The position numbers were made by a program, and so were the translations under genes. Positions 36,543-49,483 of a stretch of DNA of 64,000 nucleotides are shown piece by piece; within the stretch, counting starts at the first letter, position 1; each line of letters begins with the position of its first letter. The notes beneath the pieces are model-generated. The model was not told the DNA's origin, did not search any database, and saw nothing but the letters and a program-made list of their open reading frames with translations. This DNA comes from Sphagnum compactum (taxonomy: Eukaryota > Bryophyta > Sphagnopsida > Sphagnales): assembly GCA_965153455.1 (NCBI GenBank), contig OZ234497.1, positions 4,526,001-4,590,000 of the forward strand, in the 5' to 3' direction.

Positions 36543-37510
36543 TTAATATATATGATTTGGGAACATATCTGTGAGGACATAACCTGGGCAATTGCTGAAG
36601 ACATTGATTTTTTTCTCCCCCTTAAGTTGAACAACAAGATTGTTATGTAAGTCACTTACATAAGTAATGATTGCAATCTTGGAGGCTGTATAGGTCTGCA
36701 TTGGTGCCACCCACCCCAATTTAGTCCAATTTGGCCAACCCCCTTTGTTGTGAGTCCCATTTGCAACTTCCTCCAACTACTTATTCGCAAAATTGTCAAC
36801 AAAGTCTTCAACAATGTGTTCCCAATCAATGAGAGCTGTAACGTAATCCTTGTTTGGTAGACCCTAAAGTTTAGCACATGACACACAATAACAAAAATGT
36901 ATCATCACATAATAGAGGAAGTAAAGTTTTTGTGACATTTTTCACAACAAAATAATTTGTATTCAAGTACAACTTTTGCAATCTCCAAGCTCACTTTGTT
37001 TGGGTCACCCAAAATTCTTGCATTATTGATCTAGAATGGCAAGTGCAACATTAATATCTTATCAATTAATTTTTAGTTTTATGATTGGATCCTTTTTAGG
37101 TTTGTAGTCACCTACTCTAACTTACATGGGCTTCAATTTTCACAAGCAAAGTTTGACTAATTTAATTTTGTTCAATTTCATAGAACGTTTTACTTACTAT
37201 AGATGACAAAAGAAAAGAAAATTTTGAAAAGTTCTTTGTGCTTAAAATGTGCTCACAAGAATGTCAATGCTTCCATAAGTAGTGCGCAACCATTCTGCAA
37301 GTGCATTGATGGACTCTTGCTTACCAAGGTCTAGAGTATGGAAATTCACATTGTGAAACCTTTGAAGATTCAATGGCCTCTATACCATGAGTCACCTCAT
37401 GAGTTGTAAGCACAACAATAATACCCTCCTTGGCTAATTGGCGTACAATTGCAAAGCCTATTGCTTTGTTTGCTCTCGTCACCACTGCTATTATGTCCTT
37501 GGACCACCAG
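36543..37510 (-). pseudogene. Short-chain dehydrogenase/reductase (carbonyl reductase-like) pseudogene
   Basis: Pieces in order on the minus strand: IIAVVTRANKAIGFAIVRQL (Rossmann N-terminus, about 37,500-37,440), AKEGIIVVLT, HNVNFHTLDLGKQESINALA then EWLRTTYGSIDILV (about 37,350-37,260), DYVTALIDWEHIVEDFVDNF (about 36,850), LEEVANGTHNKGGWPNW, MQTYTASKIAI and NVFSNCPGYVLTDM. This matches plant NADPH-dependent carbonyl or neomenthol-type reductases. The cofactor motif TGxxxGxG is degraded to TRANKAIG, an in-frame TAG (36,777-36,779) interrupts the frame before the YxxxK motif, and the 'NNAG' segment is missing. The active-site YTASK itself survives. It is inactive, perhaps the relic of an intron-containing gene. 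Confidence 0.8.
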
Positions 37511-37584
37511 CTACAACAACCATTGCACAACTTTCGAGAGCATGCTTTCCCAAGAGAGCACAAAACTAAGAATATCACATGCAT

Positions 37585-38918
37585 GTACTATTTGAGATGA
37601 TTAGCAAAAGCACATCAAGATTCTAAGGTCCAATACAAAGAACAATGAGATGAATTGTGACCATAGAATGGATGAAGCAAACCAAGCATACAAAGTGGAA
37701 GGATGTTCTTGAGTGTGTCTAAAGCAAAACAACATGGCCTACAATCATGGTTTGCTCTTCCCTTCGAAGTAAAAAATTGCAAACATTTTTCACTACTTAA
37801 AGTTTTTAAAAAATTTAAGTTTTCCCCTAGATAGCTACTCATTTGATCAAATTGGCACAAGTAGAATATATGGTATCATCACTAAATGTGAATATCCCCA
37901 CTGCAATCATTTGGGTGAAAGATGATAAGAAAAAAAAAAGGAGGCAAGGGAGATGAAAATTACATACTTAGATTTAGCTTCTTCCCCCATGTTGTGTAGC
38001 TTTGGAACATTACAATTTACGTTATTTGCAATCGTATGTGGGTATTGTTGAGGAGATTACAACTTCAATCTTGAATTTTGTCACATATATTGAGTAAATC
38101 CAACCCATTTTTTCTCTTCTCAAAGTTATTGGAGACCTCTTTCAAGTTTGGAATACTTGACTCAAAGTAAGAATTTTTACCTTCACTCATTTGAATTCTT
38201 AAAAAAATTTAATTGTGAATTTTTAATTCATGATTGTCTCATCCATAATTATACATGTAAAGTCTTGTAAGTAGAGTTTTCATTTTTTTGAAAATGTACA
38301 ATTTATAGGGTTTTTTTCTATCACTATAATTATTTAGAGTTTTAATTAGTATATCACTACATTTGTTTAAGTTTTTGTATTGATTTATTTGGAATTGTGT
38401 TTGGATCTAGGTTGGGTAGCTTTGCAAGACAAGTGATCACCTTGTTTCTTCAATTTAAAGGTATTTTTTTCTTCCAACCCCCACATTTCTTAATTATTGG
38501 AGAAGATTATTAAATTAAAAAACTATGTGGTATCCATATGGGTCTCTTTTTATCCTAGTTTAAGAGGTGCTTGCTATCATTTCAAAGATCTCCAAATTGA
38601 TATTCTCATCATATTTTTTTTGTCAACAAAAGAACTTTTAGCCTTAGACAATGGATGTAAATGATGATAAGACTTCAAGAACATAGGATACAACAATCTC
38701 CTATCATAGTATTTAGCTATGACCACCCCTTGCTCACATCCAATAAAAAATAAATTAATATCAAACTCTTGAATTTCGAATCTAACGTTAGGGACAACAT
38801 ATTGTGAGTTCTCATCATATTTTGTCAAAAAAGACAGGAAAGAACCAACGACCTCACAAATTTCCTTCTTTATGTGAGGGTAAAGCTGTGAAGCTTCATT
38901 TCACCTGAGCTTGCCCCT
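37585..38918. other. AT-rich spacer, no gene recognised
   Basis: Open frames of 81-83 codons on the minus strand (37,615-37,860 and 38,577-38,828) have no recognisable motif. The region just before 38,919 is the likely 3' UTR of the NCS1 gene. Confidence 0.4.
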
Positions 38919-41900
38919 CTACATGTCTGTGGTTCTTCTCTGTTCAGTTTTGGAATTTTGCATTTTAGAAAGAATCCAATAGACAACCGCCCCAAGAAAG
39001 AACCCAACAAACCAAGCATTGTTGTAGAGGACAGAAAACACTAATGGAACTTCCCTCACAACTCCAACTGTAGCAAGAAACCCAGGAGCATTCGGTAGGA
39101 TTCCAGCAACAAGGGCAACCATAGCGGGGAGATGAAACCCATTTGTGTACCAATATAGTTCTTCCTCATCCCTTGAGTAAAGAGCATCAATGTCAAGTGC
39201 TCGACCCCTGACCAAATAATAATCCGCCAACATTACACCACCCACTGGACCCAGTAATGCTGAGCAGCCAATCAACCATGTGTAAATAAAGCCTTGACTC
39301 GACTGCATTAACCGCCATGGTGAAAGCAAAATCCCCAAAACTGCTGTGAGAATACCCCCTCCTTTGAAGGAAAAAATCCTCGGGTTCAAATTCACCAAAG
39401 AATTGGCACTGCCAACCACATTTGCAGTGATATTAACTGCCAAGGTGGATAGAATAACACCAAACAAAGATAAGAGAGTGGGCAAGAAGCCACCAATTAA
39501 ACTCAGCACTTCAATTGGGTCTGAGACTGGATGTCCAAATATGATGACTGTCGCAGATGTAACAGCAACTCCTATGAACGTGAATGTGGCCATGGACAGT
39601 GGGAGACCAATTGCTTGACCTACAAACTGATCCGCTTGGCTTTTGGAATACCTCGTAATATCTGCATTAGGGTTTAGAGAGAAACTCACACTGTGAGTGC
39701 TAAAATCATGATGTGAGCACGGCTGACTTTCTTGTTATGACAGTATGAGTTGCTGCTGACAAGAAACAATTTTTTTTTGTATATACAAAATTATGAAAAA
39801 CAGTGAGGAAAACATATCAGCCACCAATTCTTTGAGGAGGAGAGGTCATGGTCATAATAATGAGGTACCTGGAATGGTGAGACTGAGGCCAACCCAATAT
39901 CCAACATTGGCTGTCAATGCGGGGAAAAACACTTGCCAAAATTGGCCAGCTTTAGCGCCTCCAGGTACAAATTGTGAGGGAGCTGATAATATAGGTCCAA
40001 ATCCACCTGCTTTTGTATATGCCCAAGCAAGCAATGTGGCAGACAAAACAATCAAAATTGGTGCACTGTACCTTTCCAACTCCTTGATGCTTGCAATCCC
40101 ATTCCATATGATTCCTACCTGCACCCCCACAGACACACACAAACACACACACAATTCAAGTTTCATTCTTGTTCCAAAACAACAACAATTTACAATAAAA
40201 AAGACCAATTCTTTTCTGTCAAGGTGCTGTTGGAATTTGTGTTTTCAACTTTGCATTCAATAATTTTCCCAGTAAAGATTTGAAGAACAGGAGGAGGAGC
40301 TTCTTTCTAACAGACAATGAAATGAGCATATATATGACTTTGATCAAGAAAACCGTGGGAATTGGTACTGACTTTTGTGAGGGGCAGGTATTTTACAGGT
40401 AACTAGACATTGAGCAATGAATGGGTAACAAGCACATCAGAAAACAGATGAGCAGAAAACCAAAGAGCTACCAAGTATGTTTGCTATCATCCCCATTTCC
40501 ATATGATCGTGAACTGCACTACATTCCATATTTGAGTTTCCAAAACCTTCAGAATTGCAACAAAAGAGACTCAATCCTTTCTCTTCTCAAGCTGGGGTAC
40601 TTTCAATTGCCTTCTGTTTGCATTCAACAATCTGCAATAAGAAGATTTGAAAGAAGAGCTGAATCCTCCAACAGACAAGGAATACTTGTGCATATGAAAT
40701 CAATCAATTAAAATCCATGTGTGGATTATTAGGTAGAAAACTTTGGTGAATTTGGCACTTAACTACAACAGCTCAACTGGACATGCAATTGATTAACAAG
40801 CTCATCAAGAAAAAGACAACACAAATCAATAGCCACAACAATAAATCTGAACATAACACCAATAATGGATGTGTGCAATTGTAACCCTATAAGAGTCACT
40901 CACAGTGTCGTCAGACCATCTCCTTCTTCATCACAAATGTGTTGTAGCAGTGACAAATGAGCTGCCATGACTACTACTACCCACTGACTTCATCAGCTCC
41001 TAACTGATTGACTGACTGATGGTGAGTTGTAGATTAAGTATACAAGAATCTACAGCCTGAAATCTGGGCAAACCATTATACAAACATCCACATTCTTGAG
41101 TTTCTGTCACATTTCCAGAATCAATGGGAAGAAGAAGAAGGCCGAGTCATGGAAGCCATGGAAAGAATCTGATCTTTGAAGAGTCAGTCATGGAAGGAAC
41201 GGGTCAAACAAAACAGATTCAGTCATGGAAGGAATGTGAAGAAGACCACCAAGTCGTGGAAGAAATGGGAAGAAGAAGAAGACTCACACATTCATGGGGA
41301 AGTGATTGGAAAAAAACAAGAAACAACATGTGGGTACCTGTAGCAACCAGCAGAGCAAGAAGGAGGCGAATTCAGGTGCACTGATGCCAAGCCATGGAAG
41401 GAGTGGCCATGGAGATTGAGCATGAGGATGTACAACAAGAAGAGTGTTGAGGAGCTGAAAGATGGCTCGACCACCGATCCAAGTCTGAATTCCAAACCAG
41501 CCACAACCGATGAAAGCACGCAAGAGAGAGGGCACATTGGCACCACGGATGCCGAAGGAAGCTCTTGCAATGACAGGAAACGGAATGCCGAATTTGGTGC
41601 CAGCATGAGCACTCAACACCATGGGGATGAGCACAATCACATTGGCAAGCAGCACTGTGAGAATCCCTTGCCACCATGCCATACCCATCTCCACCAAGCT
41701 CCCTGCCAAGTAGTACGTCGGCACTCCCACCACAAGAGCCACCCACAAGCTCCCCATGTCGCGCGCCGTCAGAATCCTTCCTGCTTTCATCGTCGGTGCG
41801 CAATCCTGGTTATACAACCACTCGTCTGGACTCCTTGGATCTCTGGGAGAAATGGGTTCCAGCAACTTTCCCCACAACCCATCGGCTGCTGCTGCTGCTG

Positions 41901-42027
41901 ATGTCCCAGCTGAGCTTGAAGAAGCTGAAGCTCCTCCTGCAGAGGAGCTGCTAGTGCTAGTAAGGAACTTCTCTCTCGTTGTATCTCCATCCTCGGAAAC
42001 TTTCCAGCCAAGAAAGAGATTCCTCAT
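38919..42027 (-). CDS. NCS1-family nucleobase transporter (PLUTO-like uracil/purine permease)
   Basis: Membrane carrier of the nucleobase:cation symporter-1 family. The plant member PLUTO imports uracil, guanine and adenine into plastids. Exons (minus): 42027-41338, 40118-39869 and 39661-38919; phases 0 and 1 join to give an uninterrupted 560 residues. Splice sites are CAG|GTACCC ... GCAG|GTAGG and CCAG|GTACC ... TGCAG|ATATT. After a Ser/Ala-rich segment (residues about 25-50) comes the family signature NQDCAPTMKAGRILTARDMG. The TM3 core GIPFPVIARASFGIRGANVP then CGWFGIQTWIGG follows. Exon 2 has ELERYSAPILIVLSATLLAW, and exon 3 opens DITRYSKSQADQFVGQAIGL and includes GGVMLADYYLVRGR; about 12 membrane spans are expected. 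No classical transit peptide is visible before MRNLFLGW. The frame is open but has no ATG for about 190 bases upstream, so an upstream exon supplying a targeting peptide is possible. It is shorter than the roughly 600 residues of Arabidopsis PLUTO. Confidence 0.93.
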
Positions 42028-42059
42028 AGCAAGCAAGAAGCAACAAGGGTACAGACAGA

Positions 42060-42300
42060 TTGCACAAACAAAGCTTCTGCTGCCGCTGCTGCTGCTGCTG
42101 CTGAAGTTGGGATTTGTAAGAGATGCTCGGTGAAGAAGAAGAAGAAGAATTGGGTTTTTCTTCTTGTGTAAAATGTTGTATGAGGAATGGGAATTGTTGT
42201 TTTGTTGCAGTAAGTCGGAGGAGGAGATCTAATAAGACTTCTTGTGGATGGGTACGAAGAAAAAGAAGAAGAAGAAGAAGAATCTTATTTCGGCCTTTTT
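42060..42300. repeat. Trinucleotide microsatellites in the NCS1 5' leader
   Basis: A CTG/CAG run (about 42,079-42,102) and GAA/TTC runs (about 42,132-42,149 and 42,258-42,282) lie within 270 bp upstream of the NCS1 start codon. They produce chance Leu-, Gln- and Glu-rich open frames. Confidence 0.8.
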
Positions 42301-42714
42301 CCAACTTCTCCGTGCACCACAAGAAGCACGTGTTTGCTCAGGTACACACGAAATACATGCCCGGGACTCTCGCCGTACAAGTATTCGTGGATCGTAGGCT
42401 GCTAGCTTTTCTTCAGTTTCTGTTACAGGAATCCCTCGAGGAGCCGCGCAGCCTAATGACTTTTTGAATTGCGACAACAGAAGATAGCGAGAGAGAGAGC
42501 ATACCCATCTTCAAATTGTACCTTGGAAAAAAAATCTTCTTCATCGTCTTGTTTCTAGCAATTGCAGCAAACTTACCAAGGAATTGGTCTTCACCAATTC
42601 TGAATCTGCTGCGTACAAGTAGAGCACCACTGTAGAGTACCCACCCTTTGCAAACTTATGCTCTGCTTCTTGTCATTGGTTTTTTGTCTTTCTTCTTGGA
42701 ATTATTTTATTTCG

Positions 42715-42985
42715 GCAGACATCTTCTTCTTCTTGGTGTTGTCTTTCTTCTTCTTGCAAACATTTTTTTTTCTGGCAGATGTCTTCTTGTTCTGGGTGGT
42801 TTTTTTGGTTTTTTTTCTTCTTGCAAACATTTTCTGTCTGGCAGACATGTTCTTGTTCTTCTTGGTTTTGTCTTTCCTTGGGGTATGTATTGTTTCTGGC
42901 TGGCACACAAACAAACAGACAGACAGGAAACCCTTGTTGTTGGGTTTTTGTGTGTCTTTCAAACATTGTTTCTGGCAGGCATAGA
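42715..42985. repeat. Degenerate tandem array (about 60-70 bp unit, four copies)
   Basis: Each unit runs 'ggcaga(c/t)(a/g)t-(c/g)ttcttgttct...ggtttt-gtctttcttcttcttgcaaacattttttctg'. Units start near 42,714, 42,775, 42,840 and 42,900, and the last is more diverged and carries a CAGACA run. Strong T/C bias on the plus strand gives artefactual open frames in all three minus frames and the plus frames. Confidence 0.75.
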
Positions 42986-43029
42986 AACAATCCAATGAGT
43001 TTTAACCTTTTAAATTGCTCTTTAACAAT

Positions 43030-43260
43030 TTGGGAGTGTGTGGGCTCATTCCCTCACATTCTCTCACACTTTTGAGAGTGTGAGTGTGACTCCCAGGTTG
43101 CACTCTCAGCCCGTACCTTTCCATGTCTTTGCCTTAGTCGTGAGCCCAAAGCTAAGGTTGTGACATGGTGGGTAGAAAGGTTCATAAGTTGATAACATAG
43201 GTAGGTGGGTAAGTAGTCTAGATAGGCATGTAAGTAAGTAGTACACAAGGTACATGGGTA
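43030..43260. repeat. Foldback sequence followed by a GTAA/GTAG-rich microsatellite
   Basis: 43,056-43,087 holds the imperfect inverted repeat ctcacattctc ... gagagtgtgag around tcacactttt. The flanking tgggagtgtg (43,030) and gtgtgactccca (43,083) extend the symmetry. 43,195-43,262 is a run of gtaggtaggtgggtaagtag-type words. Confidence 0.6.
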
Positions 43261-43511
43261 AGTAACTCAAGTAATTACATTCCTAGCGTGATGATGATGA
43301 TGGTCCAGCAGCTGCTACACCTTGATATGTAGCAAGATGATAGATTGATATCAATGGGGATGAGACAAGAGATTTGAAAGTGCATGAAAACCAATGATCT
43401 TGCACAAGTACCACAGACTAACAACAAGTTTGTGAAATGAGCACATTGAGGGGTTCAAACTGCGATTTAGTTCAGTGCGGGTGCCCAGCCCACACACACA
43501 CTCCCACATAC

Positions 43512-43628
43512 CTGTGACCTTGCAGATGAGAGAGTCTCATTGAAGGGAAGCACCAGCTTATTGATCAAAGACTCCTTTGAAAGTGCATTATGAATTGCAT
43601 CCAACACACTGTCATGAATCTTTTCCAT
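43512..43628 (-). other. Possible first coding exon of an unidentified gene
   Basis: From ATG (43,628) the frame encodes 39 residues, MEKIHDSVLDAIHNALSKES then LINKLVLPFNETLSSARSQ. It ends exactly at a good donor CACAG|GTATGT (phase 0). Upstream in frame is a poly-Gln run (CAA/CAG repeat). The amphipathic, non-repetitive sequence looks genuinely coding, but I do not recognise the family and found no matching second exon before the NCS1 gene at 42,027. It could be an upstream exon of that locus or a gene fragment. Confidence 0.3.
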
Positions 43629-43949
43629 TTGTTGTTGTTGTTGCTGTTGTGTCTCCCTTGACAAAGCCTCGTTCTTATTGTTCTTGGGTTTGCTTTTGTC
43701 TTTATTTTCTTTACGCTGAGGTCAGTCTCCCTGTCTGTTTTGGAATGTAAAAGGAATACCAAATGTCCGCTTGCAAAACCCTCATGGAACTTTCATAATG
43801 TCTTCTATGCTTCATATGTTGTTACATAATGTTGCAATCTATTGTCCTAACCCATCTAATACAATATTCCATCTTGTACCATGAAAGGTTTTGTTCTTTT
43901 TGCCAACCTTTGCCTTTGAATGGTGGTCAAGATACCAAACATTTGTCTT

Positions 43950-46000
43950 GTCTATAGATAATCTTTTATCTCCTCCAGCCAAATTGGTTGTAAATGCAAT
44001 AGAACTACATCTATAATTTGAACAAGTACATTTATTAGTTTAATAGTATCTAGTAGCTTAAATATCGCATTTGCAACTACATGGATATGGTTGGGCTTAC
44101 ATACTATAGCAAATTCATATTCTCGGAACAACAATACAACTTGAAACATGTAGCTTGTTCATTAGATAAACCAAACCATATGGTCAATGTAAAACACAAT
44201 TTTATTATTTAATAAGTAATGTCTAAACTTATGAAGTGCAAATACCATGGCTAAGGCTTCACATTTTGTGTTATTATAATTTATCTTTGCACTATTTAGG
44301 AATCTATAAGCATAAACTACAAGTTTATCATGTTTCTAGGTATGTTAGCATGGCACCTACAACTAACAATGATGCATTTGTATGAACATGAAATTCATAT
44401 CCCAATTAGGAGATATCAAAACATGTGCTTCTATATACTTTTGTTTTATCAACTCCCAAACTACTTGACACTTTGAGGTCCATAAAAATTGTTAAGTCTT
44501 CCTCATGAGTTTGGTGATTGGATCCATTATAAATGTAAAATTCTTGATGAAATATTTATAAAATTGAGCCACTCCATTGAATACCTTGAATTTGTTGTGG
44601 ATTTGTGGGAATGTAACATTTCAATTATGGCTTAGATTTTTTAAAGCTTTTGTAATTTACCTTCCTTGGAGACTAGAAGTCCTAGTATCATCCTTGAAAA
44701 TACCATGAATGCACACTTATTTGGATTCAAATTAATTCCATATTCTTTGCATTTTTGAAAACATAATATGAGTTTAGCTAGATGAGTATGATGTACATGT
44801 CACTATACATAGTGAAATCGTCTAGGAAAATCTTCATGAATTTGTCTAGGTAATCTTTGAAGATTTTACTCACTACCATTTTGTAAGTAGGAAGTCCATT
44901 TTTCACACCAAACGACATACCTACCCAAGTAAAGGCTCCCAATTTGTTACAAAGACTATATTGTATTTGTTTCTAATGTTATATATATTTGGTGATATCC
45001 AGAGTATCCATCTAAGAAAGAATATGTATCATGCCCTACAACTTTGTTTTAGAACTTCATTTGTAAAAGGCAATGGATATGGATATTTCTTTGTCACTAC
45101 ATTCAGTTTTTTTAAATTGACATAAATTATGTTCTTTCCATTTTTCTATTGGTGACAACCAAGTGGTGTTTTTTATAGATTGTATAAATCTTGTTACTAA
45201 CATGTATCTGAATTGATGTGTTGATGGGATAAATGTGTTTAGCTTTATATGATGTTGTGCCAATTATGGGGTATGTTGACTTTTAGGTCCTTATACATCC
45301 AAGCAAAGATGTCCTTTTACTCCATCAACAACACCTTCAACAAATCCATGTTCTCCTAAATTGGTTGTGCATTAACCTTCATTGTTTGTGGGTTGTATTT
45401 TGTTCCCAGGTTAATTTTCATAAGTTGTTGATTTTTAGATAAAGTCCATCCTACAACATGAAATTCTTGCATTTTGATATTTGTTGGTGTTTCATCTATT
45501 TGTATCTGACATGGTACATGGTGATAGTAGGTTTTAGGATACACCTTGTTTTCAAAAGTTGCTTTAAATTCTTTGTTGACTATTGTCTTAAGAACAGTTA
45601 TGTGGTTTATTTTTGTGGTTACACCATAATCTATGGTGTCTATCACTTTCTCAATTTGAACTAGGTTGATAACAACTAAACTTGTTGGTTCTAAGAGTAA
45701 ATTGATTGTACCAATAGAAAACAACTCAAGTTCACATGTAAACATTAGATTTTTTTCCTCATATGTGATGCCATTTTGATAATCAAAACATAGTAAAACT
45801 TCTTGTCCTTTCATATTAATACCCAAATGTTTTGTCATTGTTATGGTTCTGACAATACCATTGCCCTATATTGTAATCATGTTATTCCCCTAATCATGTG
45901 CCACTTTGGCATCCCTAAGCCATGGTCTACCCAACAACATGGAATAACTAGAATCTACAATGGTGTTTTGTAGGATTGTGAATGTAACTATATATGGTAT
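43950..46000 (-). mobile_element. Ty3/gypsy retrotransposon pol remnant
   Basis: Minus-strand pieces in pol order: an aspartic-protease C-terminal word SSYSMLLGRPWLRDAK (about 45,920-45,970); a linker frame (45,838-45,356); a reverse-transcriptase word FTWVGMSFGVKNGLPTYK (about 44,885-44,940); the catalytic box FLDDFTMYSD (about 44,805-44,835); HLAKLILCFQKCKEYGINLN then PNKCAFMVF; and the thumb/RNase H start VAQFYKYFIKNFTFIMDPIT then KLMRK. The RNase H tail is FREYEFAIVCKPNHIHVVAN (44,149-43,952). Stops and frameshifts interrupt all domains. No LTRs, primer-binding site or integrase were found, so it is a truncated, dead copy. Confidence 0.85.
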
Positions 46001-49000
46001 ACCATACACATACATCTTTAGATTTTTAATCAATCTTACTAGGTTTGTTGTGGTTTGGTTATTTTGTTATACATTGACACTTCCTCGTGTCCACTCTATC
46101 TAGCAGTGATAGTACAATTTTGTCCATTTTGTCCAATGGTGACAATGTAGTTTTTGCCTTTCACAAGTTGATTGATAGGTAAGATAATTACCTAGTGTAA
46201 ATAGAAATCAAAATATGGTAGGGAAGCTCGTTGTATGAAGTTTACATCATGTCAAAATGCACATCATTATAAACAAATAACATAATAACAAGCCAACATG
46301 ATAAAATGAACATGCCATATTGTGGTAATTAACTAACATGCCAAAAAGACACGTCAAGTATGTGGCAATCCAATATGGATGTCAAGTAGTGCAAATTGAT
46401 ATGTAGTGACATATAATTTGGTAAGCCGGTGATCTACCAAATTGACAATGGCAAATATTTCCAAAAATAGTTAAAGGTTGTTAAAACTAGTTAAAGATCT
46501 ATAACCAATGCAACAAGAATATAAGAGAAGTGGAAGAAGACTTCATAAGGGTTTTTGTTCTTGAAGATGTAATGAACATTTCCATATTCTGGGATATTGT
46601 TTTTGTAATATAATGAACATTCTAGGAAATGACATGTCTTTATGCACATCTTGGAGTTTCCTCGTGTGCTTGATTATGATGTTCATTATTGTGTTAATAT
46701 AGAGGCATAATCGTGGGTTGTTTGGGGGTATCAAAGTATTTTTACCATTTCGGCATAAATTAAATTATTTTTTGTTTTGTTGAACTTTTGAAATTTTATT
46801 TATTACTTGTGCCAAAATTTTAATAAAATCAAAAATTTCGACTACTAGGTTTTGGATTGTAGACTTCCTAGGTTTTGAGTCACAGACCTTTTAGGATAAT
46901 GACTTAAAAGTTATGCATTCTAAACACACTAGATTGTTCCATAGCAACATGACAAGATCCAATTTATTATTTGATATAACCATTATTTGCTGAAAATTTC
47001 AGAATTGAAAAACCAAGTGCCTAAGTTAAGATTTCAAATTTAATTAAATATTCGACAATTTGTTGTTGAAATGGTAAAGGTACTATGGTATGTGGAGGGA
47101 AATGGTAATGCAAACATTTTGTAGGATCTACGTGGGTGTTGACAATAATTGACATGTTGATTGTGTCTAAAATAAAAAATGTAAAGTTTTGTGTGATTTT
47201 TGACAATGGAATATTTCTTGAAGGATGTTCTATAAAGGAGTAAAAACCAAATAAACTATTAATACCTTGAAATGTTTTTCAATTCATAAGTTTTGATGAA
47301 GAAAGTCTTCATAAAATGCATGAGTACTTGTAGTATAATTAGATAGGTATATGGCCTTGGCTATTGAATATGTGATACTTAGGTAGATGAAATGGGCACA
47401 GATGAAATTTTCTTTGATTTTTTTGTCTTTCTTTAATGATACATGTTAGGTATCATGAAAACAAAATAAAATAAATTGGGGTCCTTCCAAAAAAGGATTT
47501 TTTTTCTTGTCAAAACACAAGTTTTGTTTTGATGGTACATGAATTTCATCTTTTGAAACACCTTAAAACAATGGAGAAAAAAATACATTGAATAACTTGC
47601 CTTCCGATTACACTAAGAAAATTAAAACAACTTTTTACTTACACATAAGTATTAGTTATTAGGTAGGTAGATGCACGCTCGTGGTTCTAAAACATAAGTA
47701 ACCACCTTAGTTAAATATAGAATTGGAATACTATATTAAAAAAAGTCTTGTCCACACACCATTTGCTTGCATGGTGCACATTGCACACATCATTTGTCTA
47801 CATGGTGTATTAGTGGATATTATTAGTTTTAATTTTAAACTTCTATGATTGTGGAATTGATTTTTGTTAAGGGAAAAATTGTTCAATCGCCATTGGACAA
47901 GGTGGATAAAATTATATTGTCATTATTGGAGAGAATCAACAAGAGGAAATGTCATTGTAGGACAAAGTGGCAACATAGGGCTGAGTGGTTATGATTGGTT
48001 GAGAATTTGAATTCATGTTCATGGTGGGAAATCAAGGATTTATGGGAAGAATTCTAAGTTGGTGATCATCAGTACATTGATTATTTTTTTAGGATGACTT
48101 GAGAAGCTCATGATAGGAGCTAGAGAGGATTTTTTTATGGAGAAGAACATTTGTGTTACATTGTATTTTTTTTTGTTTTCAATTCCATATAATTTGAATA
48201 TGTTTTCAGATTACTATGGATACTTTATTATTTCATATATGGATTCTAAAATGGATTTTGTTTGGGTTTAGTCATTGATTTTTTTGTAGTTGGTTAATAT
48301 TACAAATTTTCATGAATATTTACATAATAATATGTTGAACCATAGAACTAAAGAATAAACTAGTCTTAGATGACTAGCATTTACCAATTTTCAACCCACC
48401 CATTACCAAAAACAATTTTTTGTGTTTTGTTCCAAGCCATGTCACTTATATTTTTTTGTTTTTTGAAACTATGTCATCTTTTCAATTTCAATTAAACCTT
48501 GACGTGTTTAGATGAGCTTGAAATACATATAAAATTGTTGCATGTACAATTTGTCTTCAACCCTTATACATACTAAAATTTTCAACTATTGTTCAAAGCT
48601 TTATGAATCTTGAACTCATGTTCAAAGTTTACCGAATCTTTAGTTTTTTCTCAAAACTTATTAAATCTTTAGCTCTTGCTCTTGCATATCTTCTAGTGGA
48701 TATTGGTAACAAATTGATTTCTTTTGAAATCGAAACAATATAATTGAACACCATGCACACTTTTTCAACCTTGCTTTTCCTTTAAGGAAGTGGAGTATGG
48801 GTTTGTAAGTGTATCTCAAAAGAATTTGTGAGGTTTTTCATAGTTTTTGTTGACATCAAGTCTATTTGACTTTGTTATGTTCACATGTATGAAAAAGATT
48901 GATTTATATGTAAATCTTGGGTATTTAAATTGTTCACAAGACTTTATTTGTTTGCAATAGTTTAGTAATGAACTTTTTATCGTGTAATATTTCATAGCCA

Positions 49001-49483
49001 TTTGAGAAGAAGCATAAAATTTCACATAAAGAAAGAAATGATAAAGGAATTAAAATTTTATCATGAGTTCAATGAAATAGGTTCACATTTTAAGACATGG
49101 TTAGTACTTCTCTAGACATAAATTGCACTCTTGATTATGGTTTACTCTCTTGAATCATTAATAAGTTCCAAAAACAATCTACAAAAACATTTCAACCACA
49201 AAGACACAATTTGAATATTTTTTAAGGGTTGAAGTAGCATGAAGGGACAACTCCAATCGAACATGATTATACTCTCCAATTTGCAAAACCCCACATGCAT
49301 CCTTTGTATGACAAGTCCTAATTGTTGTCTCAATGAAACCCAAATGTGAGTTTATAATCATTATGATGTGCAACCTACTTCCGTCCAAAATGTTGTGCAA
49401 AGGGTTAATGACATTTGTATCAATGTTCTTAACCCTTTTTTTCCTCTCATTTACTTGTAATATGTTCTTGAATTATGTGATTC
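46001..49483. other. AT-rich region, no gene recognised
   Basis: No open frame here carries a family motif. Part may be upstream Ty3 (gag) sequence beyond recognition, or lost upstream exons of the lipase fragment that follows; neither could be supported. Confidence 0.4.

Noticed and set aside
41416-41901. 161-codon plus-strand frame
   Set aside because: Antisense shadow of NCS1 exon 1.
42658-42998. Leu/Phe-rich plus-strand frames and Lys/Gln-rich minus-strand frames resembling membrane or coiled-coil proteins
   Set aside because: They arise from a T/C-biased tandem repeat that is open in several frames at once.
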